From Cricetomys ansorgei (taxonomy: Eukaryota > Chordata > Mammalia > Rodentia > Nesomyidae), in assembly GCA_026225945.1 (NCBI GenBank), contig JAMJFZ010003209.1, forward strand, positions 1 to 64,000: a DNA stretch of 64,000 bases, read 5' to 3'. The notes under the pieces were generated by a model, which worked only from the letters and a program-made list of their open reading frames with translations, was not told where the DNA came from and ran no database searches. Shown here one piece after another: positions 11,988 through 23,900 of the stretch; within the stretch, counting starts at the first letter, position 1, and every line of letters begins with the position of its first letter. Both the position numbers and the translations under genes were made by a program.

Positions 11988-14900
11988 GAGAGGGAGCACT
12001 TCAGCCTTTCAAGACATAGACAAGTGTGGGTGCACTGGTTCTTCCACGTCTTCTGTGTGGCTCAGCCGTCTCTCTGCAGAACCAGCATCCTGGTTGTGTG
12101 TCTTCTGTGTGGCTCAGCCGTCTCTCTGCAGAACCAGCACCCTGATCTTCTGTGTGGAGTGGCTCAGCTGTCTCTCTGCAGAACCAGCACCCTGGTTGTG
12201 CGTCTTCTGTGTGGAGTGGCTCAGCTGTCTCTCTGCAGAACCAGCATCCTGATCTTCTGTGTGGAGTGGCTCAGCTGTCTCTCTGCAGAACCAGCATCCT
12301 GATCTTCTGTGTGGAGTGGCTCAGCTGTCTCTCTGCAGAGCCAGCATCCTGATCTTCTGTGTGGAGTGGTTCAGCTGTCTCTCTGCAGAACCAGCACCCT
12401 GGTTGTGCGTCTTCTGTGTGGAGTGGCTCAGCCGTCTCTCTGCAGAACCAGCATCCTGGTTGCATGATTGGCAAACCTGGTTGTTCTCCCTTCTAGCACA
12501 GTGCCTGCCAGTCAACAGTGGTTATGAAGGCCGCAGGCTCTTGTGTGAGGCAGCATGGAGGTGCACTGCAGCCCAAGTGTGTAGTCCGCTGTGTGTCGGG
12601 AGCAGGCTTCTCTCTGCTCCTGCAGAGAGCGTGGTTTCTGGACTAGAGGAGCCCAAGGGGTGGCCCCGGGTGGGAAAGATAGGCAGGGCAGCCGAAAAGG
12701 GCTGTAGAGCAGAGGGGTGGAGCTGGCCTAGGTTCTCAAGGACTGGTGCAGTGCTGGGAGCTGACCACAGGAGGGCAGGGCCGAGGCTGGGAGAAGGGAT
12801 GTGGTCCAGGTGAGGGATGCCTGCCTGCACCTGGGGAAGGTGGCTGAGATAGAGGGTCTGGAGATTCTGTGCTGGACTCGCTGACTGGCTGAATGCCAGG
12901 AAAGGACTACGAGCGACCTCAGGGCTTTGGACTGTGATGGGCAATTGCTGCAGGGGCTTCAGAAGTGAGGGTTGGGCACTGTGGGTGTGCAGTGTTTGGG
13001 ATGAGATAGAGTGGCTGTCAGGAAGGAGCTGGAGACAGTGTGGAGTTCCTGAAGCAACGAAAGGAAGGAGGAAGAGGGACCTGACCATCCGTGGAGATGG
13101 TCAGGCGTGACACAGAATCTGGAGGGAGGACCAAGACAGGGCTAGAGGACAAGACGACAGTTGCCTTAGGAGCCCCGTAGTGGTGGTCAGGGAATGCTGT
13201 AGGGGTCTGTGCGGGAGGTAGGCAAAGAGCCAGAGCACATGGATGGGAGCAGCCATGTGGACACCCAGGTGCGGGAGTTGGGAGGGCGGGCTGGGGTGGA
13301 GATGGACATGGGTGTTATTAAGTCAGGGCTGGGGGTCTGTGTGGAGGAGAGGAGGAGACAGTTCTGGAAGGAGAGCAGGGCATCATGGTGATCCAGGACA
13401 GGGGCCCACGCTGAGGTTAGGGAAGGGAGCAGAGTCAGCGCAGGGAGGGAGCCGGTGGCCCCAGGGAGGAGAGAACCCAGGGAGGAATCTGTCTGAGGGA
13501 GAGGCACGCCCAGCGCGACCCGATCCAGATAGGTCATCTCTCTGTCTCCTTGCTGTCCTGGGGCCTATCTGCTCTCTGCTCCCTCCTGCTTCCCCGGGAG
13601 CCAGCCAATGGGATGTTGTTGAGCTCAGTTGAGCGCAGTCATCTTAGCCAGCGGGCATCTTCTCCATCGGCCCAGACCCAAGCCTAGAGCTATCCTTGCC
13701 CTGCCCCCCAGCACCTCATGTGTGCTGTCTCTGTGATGGGCCTCAGTGTTTACCCAGTACTTAGCCACGCACGGAGCCTCTGCCCTTCCTGCTGTCAGCT
13801 GTCCTCCACTACCAAGCACGCGGGCCTTGGAGGCCTGGTCTATAGCCTTTTCTGCCAAGCCTAGGGATTATGTGCACCCACCTCTCCGGCTGAGTCCACC
13901 ACCAGAGCACTTGCCCTCGGCCCTCCCGCTGGCCAGGGTCCTTTCCCTGACACCCTGCCTAGAGCCACACCAGATCCAAAAAGCCTTGCGGTGGGACGCT
14001 GCTTCCTACAGACAGCAGCCCTTGCCTTTCCCGGAGCCCCACCCTACCTGGACACCTGCTTCTGCCTCTTTGCCGGACAGTGTTCTCCCTTACTTCCCGA
14101 GGCCCTGAGCTTGTATGCTGGCCGCATGGAATGCTTATCACTGTCCTCCCCGAGGCGCTCAGGACCCACTGCCAAAGCAAGAGCACAGCAGAGCCAGGTG
14201 GTACCCTGAGCGTGCGGGCAGCTTCTGTCCTCAGCTCCCGTCCCCCAGCTTATACTGGGCTGCCCTCTCCGTCTTTGGCCCCAAGACAACATCTAGGTAT
14301 CACACGGGCCAGCGCAGGAGACATACTTGGGCCCACATCACTTGCATTTCACGATCTAATCGCTCCGTTCAGCTGCTCATTCCTTGTTCCACGCTGACCT
14401 AAGCTCTAGGAAGGGCCTGGGGGAGCCTCACTGAGGCCCCGAGGTATCCTCAGCTGGCTCCATGAACAGGACAGGTGGGACAGAAGGGCAGTAAGGGGGG
14501 GGGTGCGTGGACACGGATGCTGACTTCCAGAGTACGAGAATATGCCCAGGGAGGGGAACCGGCAGAGGCGTGCTCTCTCCTACATCTTTCTCAGAAAGCC
14601 ACCTCTCCTATGTTATTGGGGGTCATGGAGGTGATTTAAAGATGCCTGTGAATCTCTGCTGACCGTGCCAAAGAGATAGGGACGCTACCTCGAGACCCCC
14701 AGAATGTTCTGCTCTGTGATAGCCAGGGTTCAGGCTACGTCTGCTGGAGGGGCGGCCTGGCTTCACAGCGGGTCCTGCAGACACACGCCTGGCAGCTGAG
14801 CGGAGCTTCTGGGGGCACGTTTCCCGGTGTGAAGTGTGGAAAGTTCCACACGGCCCTGGCATGGGACCGGGCACGGCCCTGCCTCGGCGGGCAAAAGGAG

Positions 14901-17900
14901 GGTGCTGTGTGCATACCTCCAGGGAGGCTGCCGTCCCCCCACGCACAAGTCACGTCTTGTTGACATTTCCATCTGTTTAATCATAGGCCCGGGGAGACTG
15001 TGGGAAACACCGTCAGGACGGAGGTCTCCAGCGAGCACAGGGGCGGGAGGGATGGCTGTCTCCGCAGGGCCAGGCTGCTGTCAGTCACTAACCCCAGGCA
15101 AGCTGGACCCAGACTTAGACATGCCCACGGGAGAACACTGGGGTTCCAGAAGCTTTCTTACCCTTGGAAGAATCCATACAGCTTCGGCTGGTGTTCTGGA
15201 AGCGGGAGGACCCTGACTCCTCATCCCTCAGTGCTGGGCTCGGAGCAGGATGAGTGTAACACTTGCCCCAGGCTGGAGGGAAGAGGCTCAGGGATGAGCA
15301 GTTTCCTGCAGAACACCAAGCCCCATGGTAGCAGATAGGTCACAGGGACACACCACCCGTACCTATGCTGGATGGGCTTGCCTAGTGGGGGAGCAGAACA
15401 TGCCATGGGGCGGCAGAGCAAGTGCCCAGGGGCTGGGCCTGACATCGAGGCTGTGGCACTGGAGCATGAAGTAACGGAAGTAGCCCAGTGGAGACTGAGG
15501 GACCACAGCACACGGGACTCTGGCAGCTCTTTCCCCAGTTCCTGTCCCAGGGACTTCTGCGAGAAAACCAGGGTGGACCCCAGTTGCCCTGTCTCCCACA
15601 GGAAGGAGACACACAGCGGCCAGGGTGGTGTTCCAAAAGAAGGGAGGGAAGGAGGAAGTAAGGGGAGGAAGGAAAGAAGGACAGACTGAGAAGGGAAAAT
15701 GGAAGGGAAGGGGAAGGAGGAAGGGGGGAAGAAGTGGTGGGAAGAGGGAGGAAGAGAGGGGGAAGTGTGGAGGAGGGGAAGGAGGAGACGCCTAGACCCG
15801 GGCCTCTCCTACGGAGGTCCCGGTGGGTCTGGTGGGTCTGGGTGGGGTTGTGCTCCAGTTGTCCGTGTGTGGTTCGTGAAACCATGTTCCCCTCCATGCA
15901 CATCAGAACCTCAGAGAGCAGGGAGGGGACTCTGCCCTTCAGGCTGCGGCTACTGCTCTGTACTTGGGTCCCTGGCATCGTCCCCGTGAGCCTGGCTAAG
16001 GACAGGAATTGGCCGGACCAGGAGGGCCGTCAGAGCAGCTGTGGGCTCAGCGTGAGGCTGGCATGAAGGAAGTCGTCCCTCACGACGGGACACGGATGGA
16101 TCCAGGATGTGGAGATGTGGGTGCCCCCGTCAGGCGGACAAACCCTCGCTGGTGGCTGTGAATTGGGGACTGAGTGGTCACGTTGGGGTGTGGACTTGTT
16201 ATTTTTGTCTGTGGAGATCTGGAGGCTTCAGTGCGGAGTTCCCAGGAACACAGCGCAGGAGGCCCAGAGCCTGTGCCTCTGAGACGGCAGAGGATGGCGG
16301 AGCCTGATCGGGGTCCAACACTCTCGTGGCCCGATGTTCTGTCAACTATTTGTCATCATTTCTCTGTGTATTGACTTCTGTGTCCCTCAGTGTCATCGTT
16401 CCACATCACCTCAGTGTAAACTGAGGCAGAGAGGTCACGCACATGAAGGGCCAGGGTTCTGCATGAAGCAGGTCAGGGAGACGGGAGTTAACGCACCTTG
16501 AGTGTGTGTTACACAGGGAAGGGGGGGAAGGGAAGCCCAGAGCACTGGGGCGGCAGGAGAGCACACGGGCTTTCAGGAGGTAGGCGCCTTGGCAGGCTGA
16601 TCTTGTGAGGAGATGGACAGTGGAGTCAGCACTCACCCCTTGGCCTTTGCCTTAAAGTTTGGCAGCCAGTACATTTGACAGGCAGCTTTCCCTGTTAGTA
16701 TTTTCATTTGAAAAAAAAAAAATCACCATTTTAGGGAATAGCGGATGGGATATAGAAGTTGGTACCCGTGTTGCTAAGCACTGGGTGCCGCCAGTTCACT
16801 CTGGGGTCCATCTTGGTGTTCTGGGCTATGACAAAGGCTTCATGGAAGGTGAAGTCAGGAGGAAGTAGGGGAGGAAGTGACCTGCTCCTGACCTTTAAAA
16901 AGTCGTCCGTTTCCAACCTACGGATAAGAACAGATCAACTGAGACCGTTGACGGCTTTCAAGCAGTTTAGATGTGCAATGAGGATCTTTAAGGTAAACTC
17001 ACAGTATCCAGATGTTACATGTGAGGGCAGGCAGGCGAGAGCTCCCTTGTCTGGTCAGGACAGGCGACTGGTGGGGGGAGAAATGGATGGCTGGTGTGTG
17101 TGTGTGGGTGCCGTCACCCCAGCAATCAACAATGGACTGTCCCCCTGGGTATCGTCTGTGGTCGACAGGGACAGCGGTCAGCACGTGTGTGGCCACTTCC
17201 GCAGCAGGCTTCTGAAGGCCGAGGAGCCAGAACTGTCCGTGAGGTCTGTGTGGGCATTTCAGGTTCTGTTCACTCTGCCAAGACTTTCTGAGCATCACGC
17301 CAGGTGTTACTACGACCAGTTCACATCCAAGAATGAGACCCGGTCGCTGTCCAGGGACAGTGAGTCTGTCCCCTCCAGAGCCTCGTGTCCCTGCTCACCT
17401 GTCTTTGGTGCCAGCCTTGCTCCTTGTGGGCAGCCAGCCTTCTGTCCCTACCTCGCTGGGCCTTGTGTGAGGGGCCAGTGGCATGAGAGGCTACTAGGTG
17501 ATGGAGTGCTCGGATGCTTGTGTTCTGGTGGTTGAACTAGGCTTGTTCCTCTTGACGAACAGCCACAGGCTCTCATGCTTCCAGACCCCCACAACCATGC
17601 TACAAGTTATGCATGGATTTCATTCCCATTACACAGGAGAGGAAATGGAGGCTCAGGGATGTGAAGCCGTGCTCCCGTCTGCCAGGCCCTGGGAGGTTTA
17701 TCCAACCCCTCTCCTGCTTCTGCTGCCCGCAGCTCCCTAGCATATAGGGCTTGCCTTGAACTCCTACTGTCAACCTAGCTTAGAGAATGCTGGAGGGTTG
17801 GGTCATCTACCTCCCTCTGCTGAGGGCAGTCAGGAAGCTCAGCTGCCTTCCAGCCGGAGCTTGGGGAGCTACAGGCCCAGTTGTGGGTGCCCTATTCTCC

Positions 17901-20900
17901 ATGACCCTCTGCTACAGGGTAAGGACACCAATCTGTTGTCATCCCAGGGCAGGAAGAGACCAAGGGTATGGGAACTGAACTGAAGTCTGAACCTAAGGAA
18001 AGAGGTTAATATGTTAGGGGCAATGATGGCTGTGTTTCTGGCAGGGATGCCTGGGAGACCTCCGGCAGATCTATATGCAGGGATCAAGAAGAGGCCCCTG
18101 AGACTGAGGGAACAGAAGACTCTTTGGAGAAAGCCTGACCTTCTCTGTAGAGGGTGGAGCTCACAGGGACCCCCATCTGCCTGAGCCCAGGACAAGTCTT
18201 ACCCTCAAGTGCCCTGGGTGCTTTATGGATGATCCCAGCCTCTCTGAACAAAGTCTTGTTTGTGACACAGAGACGGGGGGGGGGGGTGGTTGTGGAGTGG
18301 TAGGGGCTTTATTCTCAAGCCCCTGTTACATCAGAGCTATTGTCCCCCACCCTGATGTTGGGGTTTTCCGTGGGGGCTGGTCCACCGATGGCCTGGACAC
18401 TGGAGGAAAGGCCACCCGCTGGCTCCATGACTCCCTCATTCCTCAGGGCCTCCTCAGGTCACGCCCAGGCACCCCACATGCACATGTAGGCACATGTGGC
18501 CCGCCGCAGGCTGGGCATGTCTTAATTAGCCCACTATCTTGGAGTTCTCATTGAAAGCAAAACAAAGCAAAAAAGTTCGGGTTTTGCCCAGGTTCTTCCC
18601 TGAGGCCAAGTGGGCCTTGCCTGGGCTTCCGGGGGCCTCTGGGTTTGAGGGACCCCTGGGCTTCTGGGTAGACCTGCTTAGACCTCTCTGACAAGGTTCC
18701 TCATTTCAGCAACCTGACTGGAGGCAGAAGCAGGGACCATGCTGAGCCCCAAATTCTGGCACTGAGGAAGCAGGAGAGATTTCTTCCCCTGGGCCCCAAA
18801 GGGAGATGGGGACCCTATGCAGAGGGTCTCCTACACGGTCCAACCAGTGCGGCCCATGCCATCTTCAGGAGGCATGGTAAACACCAAGACCAAACTGTGA
18901 GTGGAAGAGAGGTGTTCCTGGGAATGCAAGACAGAGCAGACAAGGGGGCAGCATTCCCTAGACAGGGGGACAGGCGGGTCGACTGGCCAGCCCAGCGCCC
19001 CAGGCATGTCTGTGAGAGGGCCTCGGGTTCGCCGAGCCAGCCAGGCTCTGTACTTCAGGGCTGAGGGCCTGCCTTCTGGAAGCCCTCTGTCCCCCCTGCA
19101 GAACGCTCCCCACAGATGCTATCGCCGTTCCTTTTGGTTCAATGACTAAGTCCTTGGCATCCGCCGCCAATCACTGAAGAATGCAGACAAGTTAAAATAC
19201 GAACCTCTGCCATGGGCTTGTACCCTGCTTCTGAGCAAGAAAGGCAGGCTTCCCTGCCCATCGGGGAAGGAGCAGGGATCGGGCATGGAGGGGCTGCTCC
19301 AGCCGACTGCCACTGTCATGACCTCCCTTCCCGAAGCCCTTTGCTGGGAAGACATGGAACCCAAGGCTGCAGGAAGGAGGTGTTCTTGCAGTCCCATCCT
19401 GGATCTGAAACATAACAGGGGAAATCCCTTCTCTGGGGTTCAGGGATCCCCTGGAAGGCAGGAAGCATGAGGTAGAAGCATGGTTCATCTGTCCTCATTC
19501 CTAGACAGACACACCAGAGAGAGCTGACCATCACTCAGACGTGCGAAGCCATCACCAGACTCACGGCACTGATGTTTACTGACCCATTCACTCATTCATT
19601 CCCCTGCTACGTAGGTTGGACAGCAAACGCCTTCAGCAACCATTCTGAAATGGGAACACTGGCGGCCAGGTCGGCACCACTCAGGGAAGACAGTAGGCAT
19701 GGTCCTGTTTTGTGGGCTCCTTTGTGCCTGGCATCCTCTACGTCTGCGTGACTCTCGGTATCTGTGGTACCTATATTGTCTGCGGGCTCCTTTGTGTCCG
19801 TGGGATCCCGTGTCTACAGAGTCATCTGTGTGTTCTTCTGTGGCTATGGGACTGCCCGAGGCTGTTAAGTTCTCTGTCTCCTCAGGATCCCAGTGTCTGT
19901 GGGGACCGGTGACTGTGAGTTCTGCATCCTTAAATTCTAATGAGTAGGGATATAAAAATATTTGGAAAAATTGCATTTATACGGAACGTGTACAGACGTG
20001 ATGCTCTTCATCCCTTAAGCGGTGTGTTCTAATGGTTACACGGCGTACATGGTGTGTTAGGTTCTGTGAGCCAGCCAGGGGATGTGTGCAGCTCCACATA
20101 AATACTCTGCCGTTGTCCGTGACGGATTTACGTAGGGGTGTCCGTGGGGTTCCTGGGCCTGATCGCTCATGGACACTGAGGGACAAGTGTAGAATGCAAA
20201 TCATGATTGGAATTCGCTGCGTGGACACAAGGAGAAGAGGGTCAGAGCTGAGGTGCCATAGTGTAGTGCTTGCCGGTCACGTGTGAAATCCTCGTTCAAT
20301 CCCCAGCACTGAAAAAGAAAACAGATGAGAGGAACTAGTGAATGTAACCAATAATTTACTCCTGCCAACCTAGGGTTATCTCAGGCTATGACCATGGACT
20401 TAGGAGTGAGGGGTTAGACCTTCTTTCTATGGCTAGAATTCTTGCATTTGGGATGTTCTTCTTCACACACTCGAACCTCTGTAGTCATTGGCCCGACTCA
20501 CGGGACTGGGTGGGTCCTCAGAGGCTCACAGTTCAGAAGGAGGGCATAGAAGCAATGCCTTCAGGAGGACATAGGACAGGACAAAGCCCAGGGCCTGCAG
20601 ATGCTCCAGCTGCTGTCATCAGCAGACTGTGACAAGGACCAAGGTGGAGGCTTCCCCTAGGAGGTAGGGCTGTGGTCAGAGGGCTGTAGGGGGGGTCTGA
20701 GAGCGGGGGTGCTTGAGTGGCGGCTGTGCTGAGCCAACCAGAGTTCTGCCTTTATGCCACTCAAACTCCTAGGTCGGCAGGAGGGGTGGGACCATGACCT
20801 GCCTATCAAGAGTCTGTCGGCAGATCAGATCGTGGGGTGGGGTGGGGTCTCCCTAGCCTAGACACCCCACAGAGTGGCCTGCCTCTTTCTGATGGGGACC

Positions 20901-23900
20901 AGCTCTCCCATCTCATACTCCCCTCAAATGGCCTTGGTGCTGGGAGAGTGTGTGAAGTCCCTTCCTGTTTGGAGACAGTGTTTTCAAGGCAGAATTCACA
21001 CACCGTTCATTTAATTTGCACATTATTCATTTAAACCATACAGTCTGGTAGAAGTAACTCAGAATGTAGAGTGCTTCTTGCCTAGAGTGTACAAGGCCAT
21101 GGGTTCAACTCCTAGCGCTGTACAAAGTGGGTACCCCAGTACCTGCCTGTTATCCCAGCCACTCAAGAGGTAGAGGCAGGAGGATCAGGCGTTCAAGGTC
21201 GGCCTCCTATGTAATGAGCTCCAGACTAGCCTGGGCTACATGAGACCATGTCTCAGAAACTAAAAATAATAAAACAAAGAAGTAAATAATAAAATGTATC
21301 ACCCAGCAGTGTCTAGTCTGAACAGACATATGCCACCACTGCTTCTAAGAACATTGCTACCCGGCCATAGACAAATCTGAGATCTCTACTTCTTGCTGCG
21401 CAGCCTAGCGAGCGGCCTTTTGCCTTCTCTCTCGGGCTTTGCCCGTTCTGGGTGTTTACCTACATGAAGTCATACTGTGTGTCTGCTCAGAACAAGGTTC
21501 TGGGTTTTGCTCGCCTTGTTGCTGTGTCTTCTAACTTGTTTGTCCACATTACCTGGGGCAAGGGTGGACGGGCTGGTGTCCTGTGGCACGGGAAGCTGGG
21601 AATGTGTGGGAGCCTGTCCAGGACCAGGGGGAGGACTCGGTAGTCATGGTCCGTCCTGCAGAGGACCTGGCCCCTCTGTGGGTGGGTGTGAACTGGGTCC
21701 CCTGCCAAGCTCTACCCATCCAAGTCCAGCCGGGCCTTGCATGTTGGGGGAAGGTGGGTCTGAAATAATGGCTCAGCTCAGCTTTGGCTAAGATCTGTTC
21801 TGCATGGCAGCAGCTGGCTGTCCCAGTGTCCCAGAGCCGGAACCTCCAAGGGAACCTCTGCTTGGTCCTCAGAGGGGCAGGTGCAGAGGCCACAGTGGTG
21901 GCAAGAGCCAGAGCTTGAGACTGGAGAGATGTCTCCGTGGTTTAGAGCACTGCCTGCCCTGGCAGAGGACACAGGTTCCTGGCACCCACCTGGCAGCTCA
22001 CAACCACCTGTAACTCCAGTTCCAGGGGATCTGACACCCTCTTTGCTGTTGAACTTGGGGTGACACCCTGTGTCCTGAGCCAGGTTTGGCCACCCATGCT
22101 CAATAAGCCAATTGAAAAAAATCAAATGAATAGTGGAAGGCAGAAAAAGGGGTTTTCAAAGTAGTCACACTGGGAGGCAGGACCAGAGACCCGGAGACTA
22201 AAGTGAGATTAAAATCTAAATAGAAGGCCAAGAATTTGCACATCTAAGCACCCTGGTCAGGTGTGGTCCAGGCCACTGATAACCATCACTGAGCCCTAAG
22301 GTGGGGTAAGTTGTCCAGACTGTGTGAAATCTCCTTCACAGGGACAAGCTTTCCTTTTGGAACCTTTTCCTCTTCCCAGGATAAGGTTGTTGGGGGAAAA
22401 TTCCCATTTCTTTGGGGTCCATTGTTTTAATACTCTGGTGGTCAGACTGAGAGAATATTTTTAGAATATCTAGGCTGTGAGGGAGAATGGGCCTGCTCAG
22501 TTGACCAGCAATCTAGCGGAGACTGGATCAATTGTGAAGAAATGGAGTCACAGGGCAAAGGCCCTCCCTCCACCTTTATATCTAGAATATCTTTATAATA
22601 ATAAACATTGCATATAATGTAATATATAATAATAATCTAGAATATTTTTAGAATCCTCTTTAGAATATCTTCATTTTTGTCAAGTCTCTTAAATCTTTGT
22701 GGCCTGCTTCCATATACGGGGCACGCATGTGGGGTACATCCATCTGGGCAAACTGTTGCACACATAAAATAAAAAGTAAATCTTAACAAGACAATCACAC
22801 TAGAATGTGTCGCTTGCCGCTGTCCAGTTCCTTCTACTGTCCCTGAGCTGACCTTCTGCCTGTGGGCAGCCTACTGTCCCTGAGCTGACCTTCTGCCTGT
22901 GGGCAGCCTACTGTCCCTGAGCTGACTTTCCGCCTCTGGGCAGCCTGTAGTAAGACCCTCCCTCCTGTATTAGCTTTCATCTTGTGTTGTCCTGGATTCT
23001 GACCTGGCCCCAGAACTCCTGTCAGGGACTCATAGTGGACCACTGGGTTTTGGTATCACTGGTCACTCAGATGGAGGACTGAGGAGCAAGAGGGAACACT
23101 GTCCGGCCCAGGTTTGGGTCTTGGCCTCCCTAGTTGTAAGGGAAGACATACTGCTCTGGGACTTGGAGGAGGTGGGGTGGCGGTGGGGGGTGGGGGTGGG
23201 AGTGGCTCTAGATGACCAGATTCTAGGTTCAGAGGCCCCTTTGAAGAGGGCAGCAAGATAAAGGGTGGGAGCTTTGGCCTGTGATCCCAAACCTTCACCA
23301 CTGACCCAGCTTTTGCTAGATTGCTAGTCAACGGGGCAACTCATCTCCCCCTCACAGCCTTGGGGTTCTCATCTGTGAAGTGGGAATCAGGCCTGTAGAG
23401 ATCCGACTGAGTTCGCAGGAAGAGTCACTAACACGGAGAGGATGGTTCAAGCATTTGCAGTTAGGGACCCACTCTGCACATTGTCAGCCATTGGGTGCTA
23501 TCCACCCCAATCCTTCCTGCTTGATGTGAACTGGGTAGCCCTCCAGTTGGTAGCGGCTGAGACACCCAAGGTAGGGAGATGGGGCCTCTCTAAAGCTCTT
23601 GGGGCAGACTGACTTATCCTGGGGTCTCAAGGATGGTGAAGGAGGGGCTCTATGAGTTTAGGTTTTGAGGATGAGCTGCGCTGCCTGGGCTAGCCTGGGC
23701 TAGCCTGAGAGCCAGCAGGGTGGTGGGAGGTGCTGCCAATCCTGGAGGAGTAGGGAAGTCATTGTAATGGAGATAAAGCCTGCAGCTGAAAAATTCCTTT
23801 GAAAGTGGCCCCTGGGACCTCTGGAGACTGACTGCAGCCTCACCTGTCTATCACTTAGAAGGCTGGACCTAGGAGTGACCTTGGCCTCCCAGGGCTTCAG

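Noticed and set aside
12047..12460. CRISPR-like array
   Set aside because: Copies are directly adjacent with no unique spacers, and this is a mammalian intron.
12024..12813. Repetitive open frames on both strands (for example repeats of CLSAEPA)
   Set aside because: Produced by the 50-57-bp minisatellite, which happens to lack stops. No start context, no family, inside an intron.
18481..18502. CACATGTAGGCACATGTGGC as a p53-family site
   Set aside because: Both CATG cores have poor flanks (non-purine 5' and non-pyrimidine 3' bases).
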